Positions 9,172 to 17,452 of a stretch of 64,000 nt of DNA are shown here, piece by piece. Source of the DNA: Paracidobacterium acidisoli. Lineage in GTDB: Bacteria > Acidobacteriota > Terriglobia > Terriglobales > Acidobacteriaceae. How positions within the stretch are numbered: position 1 is the first letter of the stretch; the number at the start of each line of letters is the position of its first letter. The notes beneath the pieces are model-generated. The model worked only from the letters and a program-made list of their open reading frames with translations, was not told the origin of the DNA and ran no database searches. The stretch is from NCBI RefSeq assembly GCF_003428625.2, contig NZ_QVQT02000006.1, positions 432,418-496,417 of the forward strand. Reading direction: 5' to 3'. The position numbers and the translations under genes were made by a program.

Positions 9172-11898
9172 GTGAATCCATGGTGGAGCAGCAGTCATTC
9201 TCTCAGAAAGCGCCTGGGACAGGGCGCTGTCAGCCTGTTGACGGCATCACTTCTGTTCGGCGGCGCAGCCGCCAGCGCGCAGAAGTCCGAATCCGTCTGG
9301 CGCGATCCCTCGCAACCCATCGAAAAACGCGTCGACGCGCTCGTCTCGCAGATGACGCTCGAGGAAAAAGCCGCGCAGATGAATAATGACGCGCCCGGCA
9401 TTCCCCGCCTCGGCGTTCCCGAGTATGACTACTGGAGCGAAGGCCTCCACGGCATCGCCCGTTCGGGCTACTCCACCCTCTTTCCCCAGGCCATCGGCCT
9501 GGCCGCCACCTGGGATGCGCCGCTGCTCCACGACGACGCCGGCATCATCGCTCTCGAGGCGCGCGCGAAGTACAACCAGGCCATCCGCGACGACATTCAC
9601 AGCATCTTCTTCGGCCTCACCATCTGGTCGCCCAACATCAACATCTTCCGCGATCCGCGCTGGGGCCGCGGGCAGGAGACCTACGGCGAAGATCCGTTTC
9701 TGACCAGCCGGATGGGCATCGCCTTCGCCACCGGCCTCCAGGGCAACGACCCGAAGTACTTTCTGACCATCGCCACGCCCAAACACTTCGCCGTGCACAG
9801 CGGGCCTGAGTCCGACCGTCACCGCTTCAACGTCAACGTCTCCCCGCACGATCTCGAGGACACCTACACCCCGGCCTTCCGCGCGCTCATCACCGAGGGC
9901 CACACCGACTCCATCATGTGCGCCTACAACGCCATCGACGGCGTGCCGGCCTGCGCCAGCGACATGCTGCTCAAGGATCATCTGCGCGACGCGTGGAAGT
10001 TCCAGGGCTTCGTCACCTCCGACTGCGGCGCCGTCACCGACTTCTTCTCGAAGACCGGCCACCACTACTCGCCTGACGTTGCCCACGCCAGCGCCGCCGC
10101 CGTAAAGGCCGGAACCGACACCGCCTGCGGCACCGAATTCAGCGGCCTTCCCCAGGCCGTCCGCGAGGGCCTCATCACCGAGCCCGAGGTCGACGTCTCG
10201 CTGAAGCGTCTCTTCGTCGCCCGCATGCGCCTCGGCCTCTTCGATCCGCCCTCGATGGTGCATTATGCGCAGATTCCCTTCACCGAAAACAACACGCCCA
10301 TGCACCGCGAGCTCTCGCTGAAGACGGCCGAAGAATCCATCGTGCTGCTGAAGAACGACGGCGTCCTGCCGCTCAAGCCATCCATCCATCGCGTCGCCGT
10401 GATCGGCCCCAACGCCGCGTCGCTGGCCGCGATCGAAGGCAACTACAACGCCATCCCCTCGAATCCGGTTCTGCCCGTCGACGGCATCGAGGAAGCTCTG
10501 CGCGGCAAAGCCACCGTCACCTATCAGCAGGGCTCGTCTTATGTGCAGGGCATGGTCGTGCCCGTTCCCCGCACCGTGCTTCGCCCCGCCGAGTCCTCAA
10601 AGCAGGAAGGCCTGAAGGGCGAATACTTCTCCAACCCGCAGTTCTCCGGCTCGCCCGCTCTGACCCGCGTCGACAAGCAGGTCGACTTCGACTGGAACGC
10701 GGCCAGCCCGCTCCAGGGCAGCAACCACACCGACTTCCTTTACAAAGACTTCAGCGTTCGCTGGACCGGATTCATCTCCGCTCCCGCGCCCGGCAAATAC
10801 CACTTCTCCGTCCGCCAGGGCCAGTGCCATGCCTGCAAGGAGCACGACTCCTACTCCATCTGGCTCGACGGCAAGCAGGTCTACACCAACTCCACGCAGA
10901 ACACCAATAACTGGCATGAGCACCCCGCAACCGACTTCGTCCTCGATCTCACCAGCACCGGTCCGCATGCCCTGCGCATCGAGTATGCCCACCACGACGG
11001 CCTCTTCGGCGCCGGCATCACCTTCGAGTGGCAGCCGCCCGCCGGCGTTCTCCGCGCCGAAGCCGTAAAGGCGGCGCAGAGCTCCGACCTGGTGCTGGCC
11101 TTCGTCGGCCTCTCTCCCAACCTCGAAGGCGAGGAGATGAAGGTCGATCTCGACGGCTTCATCGGCGGCGACCGCACCAACATCGATCTGCCCCAGGAAC
11201 AGAAGGACCTGCTCGAAGCCCTGGCCCAGACCGGCAAGCCCGTCGTCGTTGTGCTCATGAGCGGCAGCGCCGTAGCCATGACCTGGTCGAAGGAGCACGC
11301 CGCGGCTCTGATCGAAGCCTGGTACCCCGGCGAAGCCGGAGGCGAGGCCATCGCCGACGTGCTCACCGGCCGCTACAACCCCGCCGGGCGCCTGCCGATC
11401 ACCTTCTACGCATCTGACAGCCAGCTGCCGCCCTTCACCGATTACTCGATGAAGAACCGCACCTACCGTTACTTCACCGGAGAGCCGCTCTACGGCTTCG
11501 GATACGGCCTTAGCTATACGAAGTTCGCCTACTCCGGACTAAAGCTCTCCACCACTTCGCTCGAAGCCGGCAAAGCGCTTACCGCCGAGGTCACCGTCAC
11601 CAATAAAGGCGGCAGCGCCGGAGACGAAGTCGCCGAGCTCTACCTCATCCCGCCGCAGAGCAGCCCCATGCCTCTGCGCTCCCTCGAGGGCTTCCGCCGC
11701 GTGCATCTCGCGCCCGGCGCCAGCACCACCGTGAAGTTCGATCTCTCGCCGCGCCAGCTCAGCGAGGTCGACAGCGATGGCAAGCGCGCCGTCCGCGCAG
11801 GCAGCTACCAGGTCTACGCCGGCGGCAGCCAGCCCGAAGAAGGCGAAGGCGTCTCACAGAAACTCACCATCACCGGTGAATCCAGCCTGCCGGAATAA
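9172..11898 (+). CDS. Secreted GH3 beta-glycosidase with inserted PA14 domain
   Basis: 908 residues from a GTG start, preceded by a Shine-Dalgarno-like CAGGGGG. A signal peptide ends near ASAQK. The GH3 N-terminal barrel contains WSEGLHG, DPRWGRGQETYGEDP, KHFAVHSG and the nucleophile region GFVTSDCGAV, with Asp284 as the expected nucleophile. The GH3 C-terminal domain starts near 400 and is interrupted at about 476-620 by a PA14 domain (GLKGEYFSNPQFSG through HALRIEYAHHDG). A fibronectin III-like domain ends the protein. The family includes beta-glucosidases and xylan beta-xylosidases; WSEGLHG and the PA14 insert are seen in both. Probable role: trimming plant-derived oligosaccharides in the periplasm. 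A LacI-type operator candidate lies upstream and a strong terminator downstream. Confidence 0.93.
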   Translation: MNPWWSSSHSLRKRLGQGAVSLLTASLLFGGAAASAQKSESVWRDPSQPIEKRVDALVSQMTLEEKAAQMNNDAPGIPRLGVPEYDYWSEGLHGIARSGYSTLFPQAIGLAATWDAPLLHDDAGIIALEARAKYNQAIRDDIHSIFFGLTIWSPNINIFRDPRWGRGQETYGEDPFLTSRMGIAFATGLQGNDPKYFLTIATPKHFAVHSGPESDRHRFNVNVSPHDLEDTYTPAFRALITEGHTDSIMCAYNAIDGVPACASDMLLKDHLRDAWKFQGFVTSDCGAVTDFFSKTGHHYSPDVAHASAAAVKAGTDTACGTEFSGLPQAVREGLITEPEVDVSLKRLFVARMRLGLFDPPSMVHYAQIPFTENNTPMHRELSLKTAEESIVLLKNDGVLPLKPSIHRVAVIGPNAASLAAIEGNYNAIPSNPVLPVDGIEEALRGKATVTYQQGSSYVQGMVVPVPRTVLRPAESSKQEGLKGEYFSNPQFSGSPALTRVDKQVDFDWNAASPLQGSNHTDFLYKDFSVRWTGFISAPAPGKYHFSVRQGQCHACKEHDSYSIWLDGKQVYTNSTQNTNNWHEHPATDFVLDLTSTGPHALRIEYAHHDGLFGAGITFEWQPPAGVLRAEAVKAAQSSDLVLAFVGLSPNLEGEEMKVDLDGFIGGDRTNIDLPQEQKDLLEALAQTGKPVVVVLMSGSAVAMTWSKEHAAALIEAWYPGEAGGEAIADVLTGRYNPAGRLPITFYASDSQLPPFTDYSMKNRTYRYFTGEPLYGFGYGLSYTKFAYSGLKLSTTSLEAGKALTAEVTVTNKGGSAGDEVAELYLIPPQSSPMPLRSLEGFRRVHLAPGASTTVKFDLSPRQLSEVDSDGKRAVRAGSYQVYAGGSQPEEGEGVSQKLTITGESSLPE

Positions 11899-11922
11899 AC
11901 AGGCAGCACTCCGCAGGAAAAC

Positions 11923-11950
11923 AAAAGGCCTCTCTTCGGAGAGGCCTTTT
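11923..11950. terminator. Bidirectional intrinsic terminator
   Basis: A perfect 12-bp stem (11923-11934 with 11939-11950) closes on a TTCG tetraloop flanked by C and G, which is exceptionally stable. T runs follow on both strands. It sits between the converging GH3 gene and vapC and can stop both. Confidence 0.93.
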
Positions 11951-11957
11951 GCTCAGG

Positions 11958-12395
11958 CTACGATTTTTTCAGCAGCGGATTCCTCCACCTCAGTCCGGCA
12001 AAGCGCGCAAAATCCCGATCCAGAGAACAAAGCTCTGCGTCACGCTCGATCGCCATCGCGGCCAGATGGGCATCCGTGGTCAGATTGCCGCCTGTGCCTG
12101 AGTCCTCCAGCAGCTTCCGCAGCAGCGTGAAATGTTTTGGCCCCGGATGCACGACTGAAGCCGCAGGCTGTTCCAGCCAGCTCTCCATCAGCTCAAACGC
12201 GGTTTTCACCGGCAATGGCTTCGTAAAAAGTCCCTGCCGGGTCGTGAGGCGAAGAAAGGCCAGCAACACCACCCAGGCAAATCCAACCTCTTCCCCGCTG
12301 GACAAGGTCTTCTCCAGCCACTCGCGAATGACCCTGTGCTCCGGCGCGTCCTCGTTGACCGCGTAAATCAGCAGATTGACATCAACCAGGATCAT
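11958..12395 (-). CDS. vapC: VapC-type PIN-domain toxin
   Basis: 145 residues from ATG 12395, chosen because the PIN domain starts there (MILVDVNLLIYAVNED) and because the ATGA at 12395-12392 overlaps the stop of the antitoxin gene. The frame opens 24 codons earlier inside the antitoxin gene. PIN acidic residues are visible: Asp5 in LVDVNLLIYA, the Asp of TDAHLAAMA, and those of LDRDFARF. VapC toxins are Mg-dependent RNases that cut tRNA or rRNA. Translation is probably coupled to vapB. It converges on the GH3 gene across a shared terminator. Confidence 0.9.
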   Translation of the reverse strand: MILVDVNLLIYAVNEDAPEHRVIREWLEKTLSSGEEVGFAWVVLLAFLRLTTRQGLFTKPLPVKTAFELMESWLEQPAASVVHPGPKHFTLLRKLLEDSGTGGNLTTDAHLAAMAIERDAELCSLDRDFARFAGLRWRNPLLKKS

Positions 12396-12655
12396 TTGCG
12401 CAGCGCCATCTTCCGGACCAGATCTTCGTCCTCCAGAGCAGCCGCCGTACTCAGGGCTTTCTCCCATCGAAAGTGCTGCTCGGCGCCCAGCGAGACCGTT
12501 TTCTGCCGGAAAGGCTGCCGGTGGGCATGGGCAACTTCCTTCAGACCGGTCCGGATCGCTTCATTCACGGCCTCTTTGAAAGAAACATTCCGTTCCTGAA
12601 CCGTCCGGCGCAGCAAATCGGCAACATCGGCATCGAGGGTGATGGTTGTCCTCAT
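12392..12655 (-). CDS. vapB: VapB-type antitoxin
   Basis: 87 residues. The N-terminus MRTTITLDADVADLLRRTVQER followed by SFKEAVNEAIRTGL has the beta-strand plus two-helix pattern of ribbon-helix-helix antitoxins; the C-terminal half, with RWEKALSTAAALEDEDLVRK, would wrap the toxin. It overlaps vapC by four bases (ATGA). An inverted repeat lies just upstream at 12661-12693, as expected for a self-repressing operon. No clear Shine-Dalgarno is seen because the palindrome almost touches the start codon. Confidence 0.85.
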   Translation of the reverse strand: MRTTITLDADVADLLRRTVQERNVSFKEAVNEAIRTGLKEVAHAHRQPFRQKTVSLGAEQHFRWEKALSTAAALEDEDLVRKMALRK

Positions 12656-12660
12656 GAAAG

Positions 12661-12693
12661 CATCATAGCATCACTAATGATGATGCGATGATG
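12661..12693. promoter_or_regulatory. Inverted repeat, probable VapB operator
   Basis: Two 13-bp arms (CATCATAGCATCA at 12661-12673 and TGATGCGATGATG at 12681-12693) are complementary except at one position, with a 7-bp spacer. The site begins 5 bp upstream of the vapB start codon, where VapB-VapC complexes usually bind to repress their own operon. Confidence 0.65.
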
Positions 12694-13045
12694 ACTATAC
12701 CGACTTGCCGGAAAATGCTGGCATACACTCATACTTTCCACCAACGAACAATCTGATGGTCGGTACCGGACAAAAAGCGGAAAACGTCGGCAGGAACCTC
12801 GACCCATCGATCTGCGATTCTCTTCAGGAACTGGCCGGTGATATCTCTGCGGAGCAGCGTATCGCTGAACTCCGCAGTCTTTCCGGCACAGGGGATTCAG
12901 ACAACTGGCACTTTGACAGAAGCGAGCTTTACAAACGCTTATAGCTTTGCCGCAAATGTTCCTGCTCCGCAGCTTTTGCACCGCAGGCGCCTTTGCCCGT
13001 GCGGCCAGCACTGCGCCGCAGGCGCGTCCGCCAGTCCCGGCAAGC
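12694..13045. other. Intergenic region with no convincing gene
   Basis: Between vapB and the 3' end of purH. A 79-codon plus-strand frame (12705-12944) and a roughly 55-codon minus-strand stretch around 12770-12935 are open. The latter, with TGQFLKRIADRWVEVPADVF, reads somewhat like protein but has no start codon and could be the remains of a lost gene. Base composition is less GC-rich than the flanks. I see no promoter or RNA structure of note. Confidence 0.5.
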
Positions 13046-14638
13046 TCAGTGGCGGAAGTGCCGCATGCCCGTAAAGACCATCGCAATCCCCAGCTTGTCC
13101 GCCGCGGCAATCACGTCCGCGTCGCGCACCGACCCGCCTGGCTGGATCACCGCCGTCGCGCCTGCCTCGGCCACGACTTCCAGTCCATCCGGGAACGGGA
13201 AGAACGCGTCCGACGCCGCCACGCAGCCCCTGAGCGGCAGCACCGCCTTCATCGCGCCGAACTTCGCCGCATCCACGCGGCTCGTCTGCCCCGCGCCCGC
13301 GCTCAGCATCTGTCCGTTGCGCAATCCGCCCCGCGCATAGACGATCGCGTTCGATTTCACGTGCTTGCACACGCGCCAGGCAAACAGCATCGCCGCCAGC
13401 TCGTCTTCGGTCGGCGTCCGCTGCGTGACCGCCTTCAGCTCGGCCAGCGTCACGCGTCCCCGGTCCGCATCCTGCAGCAGCAGCCCGCCCGAGACCTGTT
13501 TGATCACCCGCGCCGTCCGCGCCGGCTTCACCTCCACCAGGCGCAGGTTCTTCTTCGCGCCGAACCGCGCCAGCGCTTCTGCTGAGAACGAAGGAGCCGC
13601 AATCGCCTCCACAAACAGCTTCGCAATCTCTTCCGCCGCCGCGCCGTCCACCTCGCGATTGATGCCGATCACGCCGCCGAAGGCCGACACCGGATCGGCC
13701 TCGAGCGCCTTCGCATAGGCCTCTGCCAGCGTCGCGCCCGTCGCCGCGCCGCAGGGATTCGTATGCTTGATGATGGCCACACCCGGCTCGTCGAACTCCT
13801 GCACCAGCTCCCAGCAGGCATCCAGATCCACCAGGTTGTTGTAGCTCAGCTCCTTGCCCTGCAGCTGCTTCGCTCCGGCAATGCCCGCGCCGCTGCCATC
13901 CACATACAGCGCCGCCCGCTGGTGGGGATTCTCCCCGTACCGCAGCGCCTGTCCCAGCGGATAGACGATCCGCAGCGCCTTCGGAAACTCCGCCTCGGCC
14001 GGCCCGGCAAAGACCACGGGGGCTTCCGCCTCGTCGCTCGTGATCTTTTCAAGGGCATTGGCGATGGCCGTGTCGTAGGCCGCCGTCGTGGCAAAGGCCT
14101 GCTTCGCCAGCCGCCAGCGCGTCTCGCGGCTCAGCGCTCCGCCATGCGCCGCCATCTCCTCCGCCAGCGCCGGATAATCCCCCGCCGCGGTCACAATCGC
14201 CACATCGTCGAAGTTCTTCGCCGCCGACCGCACCATCGACGGTCCGCCGATGTCGATGTTCTCGATCACATCCGCGAAGGTCGCCCCCGGCCGCGCCGCC
14301 GTCTGCTCAAAGGCGTACAGATTCACCACGACCATATCGATCGGCTCGATGCTGTGTTCGGCCACCTGCGCCCGGTGCTCTGCATTGCCCCGGATATGCA
14401 GAATCCCGCCGTGCACCTTCGGATGCAGCGTCTTCACCCGGCCGTCCAGCATCTCCGGAAAGCCCGTCAGGTCGGAGATATCCCGCACCGCCAGCCCCGC
14501 CTCGCGCAGCGTCCGCGCCGTGCCCCCGGTCGAGACCAGCTCCACCCCATGGCCCGCCAGCTGCCCCGCAAACTCGACCAGCCCGCTCTTGTCCGTCACG
14601 CTCAGCAGTGCTCTGCGCACAATTTTGTTGCCGCTCAA
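13046..14638 (-). CDS. purH: Bifunctional AICAR transformylase / IMP cyclohydrolase
   Basis: 530 residues, the normal length. The N-terminal MGS-like cyclohydrolase domain (1 to about 200) has [29 protein letters not shown] and [11 protein letters not shown]. The C-terminal transformylase domain contains [13 protein letters not shown], the catalytic KHTNPCGAA segment, [14 protein letters not shown] and the final [12 protein letters not shown] with FTGMRHFRH. It catalyses the last two steps of IMP synthesis. No other purine gene is adjacent. The region upstream holds the 24-bp tandem repeat in front of the divergent rhomboid gene. Confidence 0.97.
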   Translation of the reverse strand: MSGNKIVRRALLSVTDKSGLVEFAGQLAGHGVELVSTGGTARTLREAGLAVRDISDLTGFPEMLDGRVKTLHPKVHGGILHIRGNAEHRAQVAEHSIEPIDMVVVNLYAFEQTAARPGATFADVIENIDIGGPSMVRSAAKNFDDVAIVTAAGDYPALAEEMAAHGGALSRETRWRLAKQAFATTAAYDTAIANALEKITSDEAEAPVVFAGPAEAEFPKALRIVYPLGQALRYGENPHQRAALYVDGSGAGIAGAKQLQGKELSYNNLVDLDACWELVQEFDEPGVAIIKHTNPCGAATGATLAEAYAKALEADPVSAFGGVIGINREVDGAAAEEIAKLFVEAIAAPSFSAEALARFGAKKNLRLVEVKPARTARVIKQVSGGLLLQDADRGRVTLAELKAVTQRTPTEDELAAMLFAWRVCKHVKSNAIVYARGGLRNGQMLSAGAGQTSRVDAAKFGAMKAVLPLRGCVAASDAFFPFPDGLEVVAEAGATAVIQPGGSVRDADVIAAADKLGIAMVFTGMRHFRH

Positions 14639-14770
14639 ATCGTTTCTCCCGTCTCAATCGTCTGATGTGTGTGAAAGAAAATTGTATTGGCCGCATCACG
14701 GCTTGTCATGCGCGTGGCTCATTCCGTCACCGGCGGTTTGTCTTCTGCCGGAGGGGAAGATAGGGTAAAA

Positions 14771-14870
14771 GATGTCCGGAAAAAAGGATACTGGATGTCT
14801 GGAAAACAAGGACACTGGATATCCGGAGGAAAGAAACACAGGATATCCGGAAGGAAGACAAGGTAAAGAA
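14771..14870. repeat. Four tandem 23-29 bp repeats upstream of the rhomboid gene
   Basis: Units at 14771-14793, 14794-14817, 14818-14841 and 14842-14870 each begin GATGTC or GATATC followed by a purine-rich stretch and ACTG or ACAG. A fifth start of the same kind (GATGTC at 14871) contains the rhomboid ATG. The array lies between the divergent purH and rhomboid genes. Units are similar rather than identical and there are no unique spacers, so this is not CRISPR. Confidence 0.8.
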
Positions 14871-14871
14871 G

Positions 14872-15750
14872 ATGTCGGACTGGAACGGCAGCGGACAACA
14901 CGGTCACCACTACGAGGCAGCTCGCTCCGAGCCGGAGATTCTGCCTCCGGGCGAGTACCCGCCCGTGGCCCGCGGCTGGTATCCGCCGCCCGAGCAGCAG
15001 GCGCCGCAGCCCCGCGCCCGGCGCAGCCACTGGGCCTCCGCACCCGCCACCTACGCTCTGGTCGGCATCAACTGCGCGGTCTTTCTCGCCATGCTGGTCA
15101 GCGGCGGCTCGCTCACCGACCCCACGCGCGGCGACTGGCTCTTCGGCCTTACCGCCGGCAACGGCGGCCTCGTCGTCCACGGCCAGTGGTGGCGGCTGCT
15201 GACGCCCATCTTCGTCCACTTCGGCTGGATTCACCTGCTCAGCAACATGTGGTGCCTGTGGAACCTCGGCCTGCTCGGCGAGCCGCTGCTGGGGCCGCTC
15301 GGCATCGTTGCCGCGTATGTGCTCACCGGCGTGGCCGGCAACCTGCTCAGCACCGCCGTCCATCCACAGCTTCCGGGAGCCGGCGGCATCGTCAGCGCCG
15401 GAGCCTCCGGTGCCGTCTTCGGACTCGCCGGAGTCCTCATCGTCATCCTCAAATCGCCCCTGCTGCCCATCCCGCAGTTCGAGCTCAAAAAGCTGCGCCG
15501 CAGCGTCATCTACTTCGCGCTCATCAACTTCGTCATCGGCGCAGGCACCTGGATCGCAAGCACCGCGCTGCAGGTCGACAATATGGCCCATCTCGGCGGC
15601 TTCCTCAGCGGACTCGCCTTCGGCCTCCCGCTGGTCCCCCGCATCGGCGCGCCGCGCCAGACCTTCGAGCGACGCCGTACGCTCGCCGTCGTCGGAATGA
15701 GCTTCGTGCTCCTTCTGCTGACCTTCGGCGTGTATTCTTACTACCGCTGA
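14872..15750 (+). CDS. Rhomboid-family intramembrane serine protease
   Basis: 292 residues. A Pro-rich cytoplasmic N-terminus of about 55 residues precedes six membrane segments. Rhomboid hallmarks are present: HLLSNMWCLWNLG in the second segment (Asn125), GASGAVFGLAG with the nucleophile Ser179, and the partner His240 in NMAHLGGFLSGLAFG. Rhomboids cut transmembrane substrates within the bilayer. The start has AAGG about 10 bp upstream and follows a tandem repeat array. Substrate is unknown. It converges on the XRE regulator gene. Confidence 0.92.
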   Translation: MSDWNGSGQHGHHYEAARSEPEILPPGEYPPVARGWYPPPEQQAPQPRARRSHWASAPATYALVGINCAVFLAMLVSGGSLTDPTRGDWLFGLTAGNGGLVVHGQWWRLLTPIFVHFGWIHLLSNMWCLWNLGLLGEPLLGPLGIVAAYVLTGVAGNLLSTAVHPQLPGAGGIVSAGASGAVFGLAGVLIVILKSPLLPIPQFELKKLRRSVIYFALINFVIGAGTWIASTALQVDNMAHLGGFLSGLAFGLPLVPRIGAPRQTFERRRTLAVVGMSFVLLLLTFGVYSYYR

Positions 15751-15952
15751 CGCAGGTGGAAGCCTCGAAACACGCCCCTGGGCAGGGCTGCTTCTGAATA
15801 AGCCGGAATGTCGCTGGAAGATGAGGAAGGAACAGACCGGCCGGGGGAGTGGTCTGGCAGGCCCTGTGGGTGTGAGCCTGCCCCTCAATACCTGTAAAAC
15901 CGGGGGATAACTGCTTCTTTAGTCCGGTAATAATTGCTTTTGCATCAAACGA
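15751..15952. other. Convergent intergenic region with a GC-rich hairpin
   Basis: Between the ends of the rhomboid and XRE genes. A 7-bp stem (GGCAGGC 15856-15862 with GCCTGCC 15876-15882) and a smaller CAGACC/GGTCTG pair nearby could halt transcription, but neither is followed by a T run. Confidence 0.4.
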
Positions 15953-16300
15953 TCAGCGAACAGCCGTAGCGGCAAATTTCCTGACCATCGCCAGAAGCAG
16001 CTTCCGGTCGCTGTCGTTCAGATTCGAGGAGTACCGCCGAATCTGCGTCAGGAAGCGGAGCTCATCATCGCTCAGCTTCTGTGTATTCAGCTCCCTGCCC
16101 AGCGTATCCTCGGCAAAAAACTGAGCCAGTGGTAAATCCAGCGCATGCGCGATCTTCGCCAGCGTATCAAGCGATGGAACCGTATGACCGTTCTCTACCC
16201 TCGACAGGTAACACCGCAAAAGCCCGGTGCGCTTCTCAATGTCTCCCTGTGACAACCCCTTCTGCAATCGATAACCGCGAATCGTCGTTCCAATTTTCAT
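15953..16300 (-). CDS. XRE-family helix-turn-helix regulator
   Basis: 115 residues. The N-terminal 60 or so form a classic Cro/C1 DNA-binding domain: TIRGYRLQKGLSQGDIEKRTGLLRCYLSRVENGHTVPSLDTLAKIAHAL, with the recognition helix around RCYLSRVENG. The C-terminal 45 residues (QKLSDDELRFLTQIRRYSSNLNDSDRKLLLAMVRKFA) are helical and may mediate dimerisation. No linked operon suggests a target. A 500-bp gap upstream could hold its own operators. Confidence 0.9.
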   Translation of the reverse strand: MKIGTTIRGYRLQKGLSQGDIEKRTGLLRCYLSRVENGHTVPSLDTLAKIAHALDLPLAQFFAEDTLGRELNTQKLSDDELRFLTQIRRYSSNLNDSDRKLLLAMVRKFAATAVR

Positions 16301-16801
16301 AGACGCTCTCTATCGTCCACACTTTCCCCTGTACACTGCAAGGCAGAATTGTACGCAATGTTGGCTGCATAGTTAACATGTGCAGAAAACGATGCGCAAG
16401 TTCTTTCTTAAATCAGTGGTAACTCAAAAGATAGAACTCAGGTAATGGGAGGAATCAAATAAGATTCGCTTCCTCCCATAATGGGACAGTTCCCAATCCG
16501 ACAACATGGTTACGGCCTCCGCTCCTGCACAAAAAGCGGCTCATCCGCTCCTGTACATCCTTCGCACCGGCAGGCCTGATGCCGCCGGTATCATTCGGGT
16601 TCCCGAAGGCATGCCCGGCGCCGGAACCGATCTTCCCATTCATCCGGCGGGCTGGTGACTTCGGCGCTCTCTCGAAGGCGGGCACGCCGTCGGGAGTAAT
16701 CCTTCCGTCCTGTCCCACGAAGTTACCGAGGATAGCCGCATGGGTATTGCTGAGGGCGCTACGGCTCCCGCCACGCGTCGGAAACGGCCTGGCGGCCTGC
16801 G
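16301..16801. other. Intergenic region with a hairpin and an unassigned open frame
   Basis: Upstream of the XRE gene (16301-16440) the DNA is AT-richer than its surroundings and should hold that gene's promoter. A perfect 10-bp inverted repeat (16445-16454 with 16470-16479, 15-base loop) follows. A minus-strand frame is open from about 16800 to 16455, in a different frame from DinB; its product contains NFVGQDGRITPDGVPAFERAP, has no good start codon and matches nothing I recognise. It may be a decayed gene. Confidence 0.45.
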
Positions 16802-17311
16802 CTACCAGGTATCTCCGCCCGCCGGCGGAGGCCAGCAGCCGAAGATCTGCCGCAGCAGAACGATGCGCCCCAGGTGATAGGTGTTGTGAGCCGCCAGGCT
16901 CTCCATCTGCTCCAGCGCCGGACAGGTCCGCGGATCGATCCCCGGGCGCGTCGGGCACACCACCCTCGCCGCCATCTTCTGCGCATCGCCGGCCAGCTCT
17001 GCCGCGCGCTCCGTGCCCGCAAGAAAACGGTGGCACAGGGTCTCCCACGGCTCCCCGCCGTCCGCAGGCGGAAAGCCCTCGGCCGCATGCCCGGGAAAGG
17101 GCACCGCATCGCCCTCGATCCATTTCAGGCTGATCTCCTGCCAGAAGGCCAGGTGCCACACCTCTTCGTAGATCGTGTGCGGCGCTCCCGCGAGGCAACG
17201 GTGCGTCGTGGCCTCGTCGAGCGCCTCGAGAATCCTCTCCGGCGCAGCGGCCACTCCATTGCCGATCAGTGTCTTCTGAAGCTCGTTCATGGTCTTCTGC
17301 GGCTCGTTCAT
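16802..17311 (-). CDS. DinB-family (four-helix) protein
   Basis: 169 residues from ATG 17311, which has GGAGG 11 bases upstream; ATG codons at 17329 and 17290 are also in frame. The DinB/YfiT four-helix pattern is visible: an N-terminal helix, then TIYEEVWHLAFWQEISLKWIEG with the first metal-ligand His, and SLAAHNTYHLGRIVLLRQIFG with the H-x3-H pair. The family includes metal-binding thiol transferases and damage-inducible proteins; this member's reaction is unknown. The first seven codons are a near-copy of the next seven (MNEPQKT then MNELQKT). It is divergent from the YihY gene. Confidence 0.82.
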   Translation of the reverse strand: MNEPQKTMNELQKTLIGNGVAAAPERILEALDEATTHRCLAGAPHTIYEEVWHLAFWQEISLKWIEGDAVPFPGHAAEGFPPADGGEPWETLCHRFLAGTERAAELAGDAQKMAARVVCPTRPGIDPRTCPALEQMESLAAHNTYHLGRIVLLRQIFGCWPPPAGGDTW

Positions 17312-17452
17312 CACGTTGTGTGCCTCCATATTCGCTGCCGCCCGGAGCTGCGCACATCCGGAACCGGAAAATTCACATCGGCGTACAGGCACGACCACAA
17401 CTTCTCCACGCAGGTGCCCGTGCTTCCTTATCGTGCCAGAGCGCAGCGCAGG

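Noticed and set aside
12705..12944. 79-codon plus-strand frame between vapB and purH
   Set aside because: No ribosome binding site, no recognisable motif and ordinary intergenic context; mentioned only as part of the gap.
14771..14870. Tandem repeats as a CRISPR array
   Set aside because: The units adjoin directly with no unique spacers, differ among themselves, and no cas gene is present.
15856..15882. Intrinsic terminator between the rhomboid and XRE genes
   Set aside because: The stem is sound but no T run follows on either strand, so it is described only as a hairpin.
17414..17452. GTG start for the YihY gene
   Set aside because: It would add 13 residues of no conserved kind; ATG 17453 begins nearer to the conserved domain. 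Kept only as an alternative.
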